64,000 bases of DNA from Tetrahymena thermophila SB210 (Eukaryota > Ciliophora > Oligohymenophorea > Hymenostomatida > Tetrahymenidae), in contig NW_002476009.1 in NCBI RefSeq assembly GCF_000189635.1, positions 1 through 64,000 of the forward strand, written 5' to 3'. This document shows positions 38,211 to 51,127 of this stretch, piece after piece. The position numbers were made by a program, and so were the translations under genes. A model generated the notes under the pieces. That model had not been told where the DNA came from, searched no databases, and worked only from the letters and a program-made list of their open reading frames with translations. Each line of letters starts with the position of its first letter. The stretch's first letter is position 1.

Positions 38211-39581
38211 TTATTTTTTTATAATTTACTTAATATTTTCTTAAATATTTACTATAAATCAAAAACCTTATTGAAATAAGCCCTTAAAGGGCTTGCTATA
38301 AATTCTTTTCTAAATTAGACTGAAATTTCTTTTATATTAATATTTATTGATATTATAATCGAAAATTAAATGGATATTTTTAGAAAGTCACCATGTATTT
38401 ATTTTCACAAAAATATCATCTTTTAAACAATTATTCAATAATGAAGTTCTACTTTTTGAGATATAAACATTTTTTCGGTTTAAATACAGATAAATTACTA
38501 TTTTTTAGTTTATTTATTATAGTAATTATTATTAAATTTTTTAAAATATATGAAATATTTAGTAATACTTGAGTAATTAAATCAAAACATTACAGCAAAT
38601 TAACAATTATTTTAAATAAATACATTATAATTTTTAAATTTATTTGACCTAATAAAATAATAATAAAAATTATTTACAATAATTTTATATGCCTAAATAA
38701 ATAGTCTAAATACAAAAAATATCTGAAAATTACAATAATTATGTGCTTAAATAAATAATGTAAATACAAAAAATATCTGAAAATCACACAATTGATAAAT
38801 AGTAAAAAAATATAGATATTATTTCTTTTACAGCGAGATTCATTCTAACACTTTTATTAGATTTTTGTTATAAAAGATTAAATTGAAATTTGTTTCTAAT
38901 AGAAAAGTCATGAAAGAATTTATCAAATATTATATCAATTAATAATTCTATTACTTGAATAATTTATATTTACTTTTTAAATTGCAATTTAAGTACGTAC
39001 ACAGAAGAAGAAGAATTAAAAGTTCTATTTCCTTGAATGCTTGTTCAATAGTTAGCATAAAAATAATTTTATTGAAATAAATACAGTGAATTAAATGAAT
39101 TTTGTGTTTAAAAAGTTAAAAAGAGCTAATTCGTTTGAAACCTAAAATTAATCTTTTATAACTTATTAAGAAGACTTACTTTTAAATAATATGCAAAAAA
39201 AAAATATCAAATATGTATTTAATTTTGTTTTTTTACATATTCAATATAGATGCATTAATCTAATTTTCTACCTATTTCTCAATCAAAAACTTTCTTACAA
39301 AACATAATAATTAATAAAAAATATTGAAAAAATTAGATATTTATTATTAATCATAAATTTATTAACTTCAAAAAAAATCTAATAAATAAACTAAAAACAA
39401 AAATAAATTATTTAATTAGTTTTATATTTATTTTCTAATGCAAAAATCTAATTTTAAAAATTGAAAAAAACAAATAAATTAATTATTATTTTTTTATATT
39501 TTAAATTTGTTAAAAATTACAAAATATATTATTTGTTTATAATTAATACATTTTAAAAAAATATTTTAATTTAAATTTTTT
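38211..39581. other. Spacer between protease paralogues 2 and 3
   Basis: AT-rich. The first 35 bp upstream of paralogue 2 resembles the leader of paralogues 3 and 4. A copy of the short sequence TAAAAGATTAAA is found near 38871-38882. Otherwise nothing was seen. Confidence 0.5.
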
Positions 39582-41055
39582 TCACTTTCTTAAAGCTCTA
39601 ATGGTTAAGAAAATGAGACCAGCAATAGCAACTAAAGCTAAACCTAAAGCAATGGTGCTTTCAATAGAGTGCTTTTAAGCTTTGTTGGGAGCGTTAGCAG
39701 GGTTTGCAACTGATTGAGAAAGACCTATTCATTTTTAATATAAAAAATTTAATAAATTAGATTTTTTTTACATAAAAAAATTTTTAATAATAATATTACC
39801 CATGGAGAGAGTAGTGTAATCAAAAACAGAGACGAATCTTCTCATGAAAACATCTCCCAAGAGGAATTGGACATCATTAGTGACACTTCCACCTTAGACT
39901 CCAATGATGCAAATGTTACCATTTTTAACAAGGTAGAAAGAAGAAGGAAGAGAGTAGTTTCTATCAACACCATTGACATCAGTTAAAGTAAAAGTTAAAT
40001 CAGGTAAAGTAGTACCACACTTAACAGAGTAGAAAACAGTAAGTCCAGACATAATAGTCTTAAGACTAGCAACTGATTTGAGGTATTAGATCCATTACTT
40101 GTAAATATCATTTCTCATAACAAGTAAAGAAGTACCTGAATCAACAATAGCGACATTTTAAGATGTAAGAGAAACTGATTAGCCTCCGAAAGAAACTGAC
40201 TTAATAGCAACAGACCATCTTTGGCTGTCATTTTATTGGCCATTAAGAATAATAGGATGGTAATAAATTTCAGAAGGATTTGCAAGCTTACTGTTATCGA
40301 CACCACCGATAATAAGTTCAGATTCCTTTTCACCAAAACCAAGATAGAAACTGAATTAACTCTTAGAGATAGTTCCCTACTTGAAAAGTTAGTTGACAAA
40401 AGCAACATTATTAGAGTTGTGTTCATCATAAACACCGAGACCCATCAAACCGTCAGACTTTAAATGAAAAAAAAAGTTTTAATTTTTAAAATCATAAAAA
40501 AGTTGATTACTTATAAGCCTTTGTTTTTTACAGATTTTTCAACCAAAAGAAGAGCTTAAGTAGAAGGAGCTAATCCAGCAATAGCAACAGGAACTTTAGC
40601 AATGTGACCAAAAACACCAGAACCATCAACATATGAGACAGAACCAGGTGTGGTAGTCATGTTGCAACCATCAGCAACGTTGCAGTCGTAAGAGTTCTTG
40701 AATCCATCTTACTAATTTTAATTAATGAATGAAAAATTATTTAAAGCATATTTGTATTAGTATAAAAATTATTTACGTGACAAGTACTACAGCTTTTGCT
40801 GGTTAACCATAAAAGATTAGATCCAGTATCGAAGTCTACATTAAAGGTTTATTTGGAATTACCAACTTCAATGTTACCAGAGTACATAAATTAGCTGTGG
40901 TTAATTAATTGGTCTATGGCAGCTTACTCATTGTCATCTAAGAAGCTGTTATTTTCAACTTCAGGAACTCTCTTCTCAATGGGTATGGTGATAATTTGAG
41001 AGGTAGCAATATTTAATGCTATCAATAATAATATCAAAGATCCAGTTTTATTCAT
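39582..41055 (-). CDS. Aspartic protease, A1 family, membrane-anchored (paralogue 3)
   Basis: Four exons, introns 40776-40712, 40510-40458 and 39799-39725, 426 residues. Signal peptide MNKTGSLILLLIALN; first site D76-T-G-S; second site IVDSGTS; LGDVFMRRFVSVFDY; C-terminal helix with IALGLALVAIAGLIF and tail RALRK. The flap, Y-G-D-G in the other three copies, reads SYVDGSG here: glycine after the flap tyrosine is replaced by valine. This could alter substrate entry. Codon choice is richer in C-ending codons than the flanking sequence, which suggests good expression. Closest to paralogue 4 in sequence and leader. Confidence 0.95.
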
Positions 41056-41078
41056 ATTTATTGAATTACTTAAAAGTT
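41056..41078 (-). promoter_or_regulatory. Conserved leader upstream of protease paralogue 3
   Basis: On the gene strand the bases before the ATG read AAACTTTTAAGTAA followed by TTCAATAAAT. The same block occurs immediately upstream of paralogue 4 and in looser form upstream of paralogue 2. It may be a core promoter or leader element kept after duplication, or simply recent common ancestry. Confidence 0.35.
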
Positions 41079-42394
41079 TTTATTAAATGATTTATACTTC
41101 TAAACATTCATTTGATTATCGATTTAAATATGAAATAAAAAATAAATCCTTTATAACATTTTTTATATAAAAAATATTCTTTTACATTTATTTTTGTTCA
41201 TTTAAAAAAACAGATAAAAGAATAATTTAAAGATATTAATAAAAAGTTAAAATTGTAAGGTCATTTTTGATATCAAAAGCTACTTCTACTAATTAAGGTT
41301 TAATTAAATGATGATGGTAAGAAAATCAAATTTTTTACAAGATAATTTAAAAATTATTCTTTGTTGCTTGAAACAAAAAATTGAATAAAAGTAACCAGTA
41401 ATTGAGAAAATTAAGTCTTAAACATAAAATATTTTAGTAAATTTGATTTTTATTTAAAGTTCAAAATAAGAATTTTGGACAAGTCTTTTTTTTCATCTAA
41501 TTTTATCTTTGTGCTCTAAGATTTTATATTTCTTTTATAACAATTAATAAAAGATTAAATTACTCATAAAAAGGTTTAATATGCAATTATTCTTATTTTT
41601 ATATATTTCTTGATATAAGATTCAAGTTTTCTACTTAATTATTAGGGACTTGTTACAGTTCCTATTTCATAACTATCTTTGAAAATGATAAGATACTTAA
41701 GACGCTATATGAAAGTTAAATTAATTTTATTTTCTTTAATATCGGCCAAAACTATTTATTTAAGTCAAAAAAGTTGTAAGAAATTTATTGGTGTTTTTTA
41801 AACATAACTGATAATAAGAGTTATATAAATATTTTAAATTATATCAAAAAAGATTACAAAACATTAATTACATGGATAAATTTATGCAAATTTAATTGAA
41901 AAGTTTTAGATTTGTTTAAATATATTTAATTTTATAAAAAAGCCCACCTCTATTTTTGAGAAATAAATAATTCCATAAAATTTAATTTTAGACAGAGAAA
42001 ATAGATTAAACTTTATAACCACTTTATTATCTAAAGTGATTAGTTATTAGGACATTGTAGATTTTTGAATAATAAGAATCTACTTAATTCAGAGTTTAAT
42101 TTATTAAAGTAATTTTAATATGCCATTTTAGTTAAGAAAAAGGCGCAACTGGTCTTAAATTATAAAGAAACACTAATTTAATCAAAATAAACACATATTA
42201 AATTCTAAGTAGAATAAAAAGCAGTTTGTTAGCATAGTGATTTAAAAATTTTGACAAAAATTAAAAAATAAATTTAGAGTAATTTAAATGATTTAAAGAT
42301 TAATTGGATAGCAAAATATTTGACATTTAAAATATAAATTTTAACATTTTAATTTATAAATATTGTTAACTTTATTAAAATAAATTTTTTCTTT
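41056..42394. other. Spacer between protease paralogues 3 and 4
   Basis: AT-rich. It contains the promoter-proximal sequence shared with paralogue 4 at 41056-41078 and a TCTTTTATAA..TAAAAGATTAAA block at 41531-41559. No other gene was recognised. Confidence 0.5.
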
Positions 42395-43895
42395 TCACTT
42401 TCTTCTGAGAGCAAGGATGATAAGAGCAGAGACAGCAATTAAAACTAATCCTAAAGCAATGAAAGTTTTGAGGGTGTTTACTGAGCTGCTACCGTTAGTA
42501 GAGGCAGGGTTGGCAACTGATTGAGCAAGACCTATTTTTAAAATAATCAATTTTAATTGTTGAAAAAAAATTTTTTATAAAAGATAAATTTTAGGAAATT
42601 AATAAATAAATAATTACCCATAGAAACAGTAGTGTAATCAAAAACGGAAACGAATCTTCTCATGAAAACATCACCCAAAATGAATTAGACATCACTGGTA
42701 AGAGCAATACCTTAGACTCCAATAATGCAAGAGCTGTTATCTTAGATGACATAGAAAGAAGAAGGGAGAGAGTAGCTTCTGTCAACACCGTTAACATCAG
42801 TAAGAGTGAAGGTTAAATCGGGTAAAGTGGCACCACATTTAACACCGTAGAATATACTACCACCTGAGGTGATTGTCTTAAGAGTGGCAACAGTCTTAAG
42901 GTAGTTAATCCATTACTTGAAGACATCGTTTCTCATGACAAGCAAAGAAGTACCAGAGTCAACGATAGCAACGTTCTTAGAAGTAAGAGGAACAGATTAG
43001 TCACCAAAAGAGACAGACTTGATAGCAACAGACCATCTTTGACTATCATTGTGTTGACCGTTAATAATAATAGGATGGAAGTAAAGTTAAGAGGGGTTAG
43101 CAAGTTTGGTATTATCAACTCCACCAATAATAAGTTCAGATTCGTTTTGACCGAAACCAAGATAGAAACTGAATTAGCTCTTAGAGATGATACCTTATTT
43201 GAAAAGTTAGTTGACAAAAGGAACAGCGTTGGTGTTGTGTTCATCATAGACACCGAGACCCATCAAACCATCAGACTAATAATTTTTAAAGAAAATTTTA
43301 GTAAATTTTACTTAATTTAGATAAAGAAAAGCAATATTTAATTTAAAATTAATACTTCTAATCCTCCGTTTCTGACTGACTTTTCAACAACGAGGAGGGC
43401 TTCAGTAACAGGAGCTAATCCGGCAATGCTAATAGGAACCTTAGCAATGTGACCAGAAACACCAGAACCATCACCGTAAGTAATAGAAGCAGGAGTAGAG
43501 GTCATGTTGCAACCATCGGAAACTTGGCAATCGTAAGAATGCTTGTATCCGTCTTTCTATTTTAATTAATTAATTAAATGTTATTAAAGATTAATCAAAT
43601 TAAAAAAATATTTATTTACAACACAAGTAGGACAGTTCTTTCCTGTTAACCATAAAAGGTTAGATCCAGTATCAAAATCAACAGTGTAGGTTTACTTGGA
43701 ATTACCAACTTCGATGTTACCTGAGTACATGTATTAATTGTGGTTAACTAATCTGTCAACAGCAGCTTAGTCATTATCATCTAAGAATCCGTTGTTTGAT
43801 TCAGGAACTCTCTTTTCAATAGGAATAGTGACGAGTTGAGCAGCAGCAATATTGAAAGCTACCAATAATAATATTAAAGATCCAGTTTTATTCAT
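42395..43895 (-). CDS. Aspartic protease, A1 family, membrane-anchored (paralogue 4)
   Basis: Four exons, introns 43619-43557, 43355-43276 and 42617-42532, 423 residues. Signal peptide MNKTGSLILLLVAFN; first site D75-T-G-S; flap TYGDGSG; second site IVDSGTS; LGDVFMRRFVSVFDY. The C-terminal helix (IALGLVLIAVSALIILAL) ends in RRK. All features of an active pepsin-like enzyme are present. Relative to mammalian pepsins, it has an added C-terminal anchor and a short CPTC-type disulphide pair just after the first active site. This is the right-hand end of the tandem array; beyond it no further copy or fragment was found. Confidence 0.95.
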
Positions 43896-43916
43896 TTTTA
43901 TTAATTTACTTAAAAG
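43896..43916 (-). promoter_or_regulatory. Conserved leader upstream of protease paralogue 4
   Basis: On the gene strand AAACTTTTAAGTAA then ATTAATAAAA directly precedes the ATG, nearly identical to the sequence before paralogue 3. Function is inferred only from conservation in an otherwise diverged spacer. Confidence 0.35.
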
Positions 43917-46900
43917 TTTCTTTTATTATTAATTTATGAATTTAATTATTAATTGGAGTTGACTTTTAACTTGAGTGTAAAATTCTTTTTTAGCTTTTTG
44001 TATTCATAGATATTTCTTTTATAATTATTCGTTTAAAAGTAAAGCTATACTAATTATTCATAAAAGAATATTTTCATGCAAGTTTTATTAAAGGGACACT
44101 TTTTTTTCTTTCTACTAATGAATAATTGGTTAATTATTTGGTTGCTAAGTTACTTTTAGCACTTAAAGATAGCTTTTTACTACCATGAAAAATAAATACT
44201 ATTAAAAATATTTTATTTTACATTTAAATCATTTAGAAAAAATTAAAATAATTAACTTGAAAATTTAAGTTGTATAAAAAATTAAAGATTGAAATTCTTT
44301 AATATAAATAGAATCAATCTAATTTCACAAAGGATTGGTTTCACACTTTATTTACAAACCAAATAAACATTTAATCAAAAATTTTTTTTGTAAAACAATG
44401 ATTAATGAGATAATATTAATAAAAAATATGTAAATATGAATAAATTTTAGTCAATTTATTTAAATCTTTACAACAAATATGATAAATATCAATAGGTTTT
44501 TGAATATCCATAGATATATAAATTGTAAAAGTTTAATAAATATAGTATTACAAAGAGCTTATCTTTTATACATTTTTAATCCCTAACCACCTAATCAGAA
44601 TTCTTTTATAAATTTAATAAAAGATTAAAAATAATAAAGCTAAAAGTTTTGTATTACTTTATTATTAAAAGTGTATTTTTAATTAATTAAATAATATAAT
44701 CTGGTTTAGTTATATTTAATTTAGTAACTATTCTATTATTATTCTTTTTGTTACATCCACTTTTTAAACCAGTTTGAGATAAGTAATTATAAAGTAGGCA
44801 TGAATATAATTACACTTCATATAAGATTTAGTGTTTATTGAATGAACGTTATGACAGTTTTAAAATCAAAAAATGAAAAGAATAATTCACAAAAAAATAT
44901 TTTTTTAATATTAATTTTTAAATATTTTTTGAAATTCAAATTAACTTAATTATTGATTGAATTATGTGGATTTATTTAGTAAATTTTAAAATAAACATGC
45001 TCATTATCATAAACTTTTCAAGCAAATTTTTTCATACTGAGTTTGTTGTATCTAAAACATAACGAATTGGTTAATAATGCAAATAAAATTTCAAATTTGT
45101 AAAAGAATATTTTATTTGGTTATTTTTACAATATTTAAAATGTGTATAGCTACCTTCAAATATTTACCTTTAACATATTCAGGAAATAAAATTTCTTTTA
45201 CAATACCAAAAAAATGATCTTTAATAAAATAAAGTCTTCAATTTTTGATAGAATTATAATTTTCTTAACAAAATAAAGTGTGCTACTCTCTTAATAATCA
45301 AAGTAAGCTTATTTATTAACTAATTTTGTATTATTTCCTTCAAAGGCAATATATTATCTTTCAAAGTTTAATGAAAATTTTATAATTAAGCTCACAATTT
45401 GCTTCTTGAAAATAATTACTTCAAAAAATTTGAAGAATAATTGATAATTCAAAAAAAATTTTATATGGTAAAATGAGACAATTACATGCAAAAAAAATTC
45501 TCTTTTTGTAATAAAATATTCAAAAATTTTCAATAAATAATTGTGAATAAATTAAGTTTTTTTCTCTAATAGTGAAAATATTTTATTTAATTTTTTACAA
45601 AAAATTTGATTTACATTAATTTTTTAATATCTTTACTCTCCTTTCTTGAATGTAACAAATATTCTTAAATTAGAAAAAAATTATCAATAGCTATCAATAT
45701 TTAATTTTTAATGAAATTTTTATTTTTTAGCACTAAGCAAATATAAAACTTTAAAATAAATTTAAAAAATAATATAAATAGATTTATATTTTAGTATTCT
45801 ATTGCAAAGAAAATAATTTAACAAAGCTTAATATTTGATTTAATAAAAAATTTTTTAATAGGTTTAATAAATATTAGATTTTGAAATATATTTGAAGATT
45901 TTATATAAGAAGTAAAAACTTGATGAAGAATATTTTTTATTTATTTTTAATTGGCTTAAGGATAAATTAATGAAGAATAAAAAGTTAATATTTATCAAGC
46001 AAATATAACATAAAAATAATTATTTGTATTTTTTTATTAAAATAACTGAATTATTACATTAAATTATAATGGCATTTATCAAATTTAAAATGGATGGTGC
46101 CAATAATTTTTAATTTCTACATTTTTGTAGATAGTTTAAATTTATAAATAAAGTATTCTACATTAAAAAAATATTCAGCTTACCATTTTTAATTAACTTC
46201 TATCTCCTTATGTAATAAAATAATTTTGAATTAAATATAACTTTAAATATTAAACTCAATATAAATAAAGCAAAATATTTGCTAACAAATGATTGTCATG
46301 AATTTTCTAAAAACGAAATATCTTGTTTTGATAATTTTAATTTAATTAATTGTAAAATTCAAAATAAAAAAAAAAAAAAGGATAATAAATAAAAACATGA
46401 TATGGGGTTTAAAACAAATTTTTAATTAATTAAAATTCTAAAATACTTCTATTAAAAAAAATTAAATGCAGAATTAGTAGAAGTATGAAAACAATTTTTA
46501 AGTAAGAAATATATTAATATTTTTTAAATGAACGATCTAAACAAACTTAAAATTAAATTAAAAAAATAATTATTTAATTTTTATCTTGATCTAATGGATT
46601 ATACTATTCATTTTTTTATTATTATAAAATATTTAGAATATAATAAAAGTTATTTTAATAATTGATTTTTTATTATTAATTAAATAGTTGTCTTTATTTC
46701 ACTTATCCTCATCAATCATTCTATATTAAACATATTTATTAAGTTGAAAGTATGAAAATATTTTTTGATGCATATTATAAAATTTATGGGTATTATTTAA
46801 TGAAGAAGGTGATTTCTATTTCAAATAAGAATAAACTAAAGACGAATTATTATTCTCACCTCTTTAAATTATAATAATTGTAAAAGGGAATTCTTGCCTT

Positions 46901-49900
46901 TCTTTAACAAATAATTTTAAGAAGTTTATTGGTTTATGGCTAGATTCATCTATAAAAAAGAGTTTTTATATAAATTTTTACTAATAACTAAAAGGTAGTT
47001 TTTTATATATAAATTATAGATAGTTTATTTAGATTTAAAAGTAAAAAATAAGTTACAATTTATTAGAAGAAGATATGAAAGTTAACTTTCTTAGTTGAAT
47101 TGCTTAACTTCAGTTAATTCATATAAATCATGTTAATATGTTAAAGAATAATTCCTCATATAAAAATAAATATTTTTAAAATAAATATAGCCATATAAAA
47201 TTAAGTTAATTCATACTCTAATACTATGTAATAATTGAAAATATATAAAATCTGAAAATAAATAATAATTATGGTATTTTTTGATGAAATTATTATATTT
47301 ATAATAACAAATAATTTTTAACTTTATCTAATTATATTACTAAAACTGAGAATAATATTTTTTTTTTACTAAATTGAAAGTCATAATACAAATAATTCTA
47401 AAAATGAGATTAGCATTTTCTTATCAGAATGAATTAAAATAGTTTTAAAAGAATAATCACTTTTCTAAAGACCACAGTGGCATAAGTGGGATCAGTAATT
47501 CTTGGGTATATTTAGGAATGATGTTTGCTTCTTTTTGCTAGCAATTATTAAGTAGATTCAAAATAATTTAAATGATAAATATTTATTTTATGTAATTGAT
47601 TTTTTTATTTTAGTGATTTTAAGCTATTAATAAAATATATTTGAAGTAATACAGTTATCAAATTATACCATTAAAATTACTTATAAATTAATTTGCTTAA
47701 TTTCAATTAAAATAATAATTAGAATATTTATTTTTAATCTCTCAATATAAAACAGCTCTAATAGAAATTAATTTGCCTCTTAAACGATTAATTGATATTT
47801 TAATCTTCTTTGACTGTGAAAAATATTTGGAATAGAATAATCTTTAATTTATGCTATTAAATACTCAATAAAATCCTAATTATTTTAAATTACTAAAGGT
47901 GTTATCATATAATTCATCATTTTTTGAAATCATGTAATTAAAATAATTATTATTAAAATTCCTTATTAAAAACTATTAAATGTTGAGAAATTACTTATAA
48001 AAATGCAAAATATTATCAGATAAATCTATAATTTATACTTTGATAAGCTTTATAAGTCTATGATAATATAAAATTTTAGCAGATGTTTTGTAAAATTATG
48101 TGTTCTTTATTCAAATATTTGTATATACCGTAATTATTCTTTTGATAAGTCCTTTCAAAAAATTAAGCCTTTTCTTAATGAAACTCCTAATTCGAAAAAA
48201 TTTTCAAAATTTTCAAAATTTATTTTTTTCAAAAAAAATGACATGTTATAAGAATATATGGTGTCTATTATTTCTAATTTTACATTTTGCGAATTTAAAG
48301 CTTTCTAAAAACTCAAAAATAAAGCTGTTTTAAGCTTATTTAGCTTTATTTATTATGTTATTAAGATATATTACATTTCGCCTTTTGTAAATTAAATAGG
48401 CATTTCACTCTATTAATAATTATAATTCTTCAAATCAATCAATGAGTTGAGCTATCTGAGATATAATTACTTAAAATTTATTGTTTGATTGCTTTAAAGT
48501 TAATAATGTTTTAAAGAAAATATGCACTCCCTATTTTAGTGATTTCTAATTTAAATAAAGACTTTATTTAAACAATAGATTTTTTGAGGTAATCCTTTTT
48601 ATAGTATATTTTTGCAACACTATTAATTGAATAAAAATAATCAGATTTATAGTTAACATTTATACACAATACAATCTACTCAAAGTTTTCTAAAATTGCT
48701 AACCTCTCCTAAATAAAACACAATTTATAAATTTTAATAATAAAAATTATCTTTACAAACTATTGAAGTTTAATTTGAGGTTTTAAAGTCCATCTCTCCT
48801 ATTTTAAATTTGTTTGTATTTAGGAATTAACTACAATCAAATCTGATTATTTAACGCATTTTATGATATAAATAAGGTCTAAACAGTGCTTATTAGGCTA
48901 ATTTCAAAAAGTTATCCTGTTTTTTATATTTTTTTCATACTAATTTAAATTTTCTAGTTAAAATATTTCTACAATAAATTTTTTTATAAAATAAAATAAG
49001 AATAAAAATATGATTTACAGAATAGTTTAATTTTATTTGGATTAATTAGTTATTTTGAGTGCTACAATATTACATTATTAATTTAAAGATTTTTAATTTT
49101 TCTAAATTATTTAGATTTCATTAAAATAAAATTATGTGAACAAAAATTATTCTATTTTAAACTTAAATTTCTAAATATCATCATTTATTAATACCTATTA
49201 TTGATAATATTTTTATCATTTTAGATTCACTTAATATTTGAAAAAAAATAAAATTTAATTGAATAAATGAGTTAATTAGGTATTTTTATCTCATAAAAAG
49301 TATCAAAGAAATTTTGATTAGGAGTTAATACAAATTAATTAATATTAAATATACTTTTTTTATTTTTGAAATGAAGTGATTATTTTATTAAACTAATATA
49401 TCTGAATATTTTAGAATAAATCTATTTTTATTTATCTTACTTATTATTCCTTTAATACTTTAAATTTAATTTGGTATTTTTTTATCTCAAATATCTTCAG
49501 AAATTTAACTTAGGATATAATAATCTTTTGTTAGTGAGTAATTATTTTATTAATCTAAATTTTCTGTTTAGTATAAATCTAATAATAATTTAATTAAATG
49601 CTTTAAAATCTTTATAAAATATCTATTTTATAAAAAGCAAATGTAGTAAAATTATTCACAATTTTATCTAAAAAATGGTTTTTATGTTTATCATTTATTC
49701 TAATAAAATATTAAAAAATTGAGTAAAATGAAATTTATAAAATTTTATGTTTAGTTTTTAGTGATTAAAATGATAAATAATAATTTTCTGAAATCAGAAA
49801 TGAATATCAGGTTAAAAGTATATATTAATAGTGCTTTTTAAATCAAATAATAAACAATTTAGCTTAAAATTATTTATGTATTAGTTTAGTAAGAAAATGC

Positions 49901-50812
49901 ATAAGAATATAAATTCTTCAAATTTTATAATTCCTTAAATCAATCATGATGAATGTCTAATCTTATCTGAATAAAAAAAATTGAATTTAAGTTGACTAAG
50001 TGAATAATAGTATAACATTTTAGTTTTAATTAGCTTCTTATTTTATAATATTATTAAAATATCAATTTAGAATAAATGCTTAATATGATAGAATTAGTAT
50101 AAAAAATAAATAATATTTATTTAAATTTTTTATTATAGTTTACATGTAAAATTAATAAATTAGAAATAAATTTTGAAGTGTGATTAGGAATGATATTTTA
50201 TAGCTTAAATAAGTTAATTATTTTAGTATTTTAATAACATCAAAAGATAGGTAGATATATTAATAGATAATTATATTACTATAAATTAATTAAGTTATAA
50301 GGTATAATTATTATTAAATGCACTATTAATAATGAAGAAAAGTTATAAATAAATTGAAAATTAATTAAAAAGAAATAATTTTATTCTAAATATATTAAGG
50401 AACATTTGATTTAAAATCAAAGAAGATTGATAGAAAGTACTGGGATGATAAGAGGAAATGTATGAAGGTAAAAGTAGAGAAAATAAATTTAACAAAAATA
50501 AAAAATGGTGATGGAGAAAGGATTAATTGATTTATTGATTGTATTGAATTAAATAGGCTAGAAAAGGAAGAAAAAGCATGATTTGATAGCTTGCTAAAGA
50601 TCTTTTATGATAAGGAATGAATACTGAAAAATGAATGAAATCAAAAGTAAATGTAAGAAAAAGGGGTATAAATACAAATAAAAATAAAAGCAGAAAGATA
50701 AAATAAAAAAGATCAAAAAAGAGGTCAAGTATTTGTTACTAACAAAATTAATATAAACAAAAAAGTCAAAAGATTTTTATTAAGAAAAAAGAAATATAAG
50801 AAATAAATAAAA
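43917..50812. other. Long gene desert
   Basis: Nearly 7 kb with no gene I can support, the longest gap in the window. The sequence is extremely AT-rich throughout. Under a TGA-only code long open frames are expected by chance in such DNA, so the many open stretches were not called. Two spots stand out: a TTCTTTTATAA..TAAAAGATTAAA block at 44601-44629, which resembles one upstream of paralogue 3, and a GC-richer patch at 47466-47560. The last 400 bp is purine-rich on the plus strand and should be the eL36 promoter region. Confidence 0.5.
47404..47616 (+). CDS. Doubtful small protein in a GC-richer patch
   Basis: A 70-codon frame (MRLAFSYQNE.., with SGISNSWVYLGMMFASFCQQ, a possible membrane helix) covers the only GC-richer patch in a 7 kb desert. 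The opposite strand also reads plausibly there (..KEANIIPKYTQELLIPLMP.. ending in TGA at 47459-47457). Coding on either strand, a non-coding RNA or chance are all possible. I give it only as a candidate. Confidence 0.2.
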
Positions 50813-51127
50813 ATGGCTAAAGGTCAAGCTGTTGGTATTAATAAGGGTTTCATTACTACTTAATTAGAAAAGAAGCTTTAAAAGCACTCTGCTGTCTAAA
50901 GAAAGGGTAAACTTGGTAAGAGAGTTGCTTTAGTTAGACAAGTCATTAGAGAAGTCACTGGTTTCGCTCCTTATGAAAAGAGAATTATCGAACTCATTAA
51001 GGCTGGTTCTGCCAAGGACTCCAAGAAGGCCACTAAGATTGCCAGAAAGAGACTTGGTACCCACAGAAGAGCTAAGGTGAAAAAAGCTTTACTCGAAGAA
51101 GCTGTCAGAGCCCAAAGAAAGAAATGA
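50813..51127 (+). CDS. RPL36: Large-subunit ribosomal protein eL36
   Basis: An intronless frame of 104 residues beginning [13 protein letters not shown]. The family hallmarks are [20 protein letters not shown], then [19 protein letters not shown] and [14 protein letters not shown]. Basic throughout, with normal length for eL36. The protein is part of the 60S subunit near the exit-tunnel side. Glutamine codons are split between TAA and CAA, so the standard code would truncate it within the first 30 residues. Codon use is otherwise that of a highly expressed gene, with many C-ending codons, in sharp contrast to the AT-rich DNA on both sides. The upstream 400 bp is purine-rich, mirroring the eS10 upstream region. 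Confidence 0.97.

Noticed and set aside
40115..43320. Extra open frames overlapping protease paralogues 3 and 4 on both strands
   Set aside because: They are frame shadows of conserved protease exons. Their similarity to one another only reflects the paralogy of the proteases.
46752..47072. 106-codon TGA-free frame in the gene desert
   Set aside because: At this base composition TGA is so rare that TGA-only open frames of about 100 codons are expected by chance. Composition does not rise above background and no motif is visible.
47466..47560. U3, U4 or other snRNA identity for the GC-richer patch
   Set aside because: Only very short matches to conserved snRNA boxes were noticed, and the order of boxes does not fit any of them.
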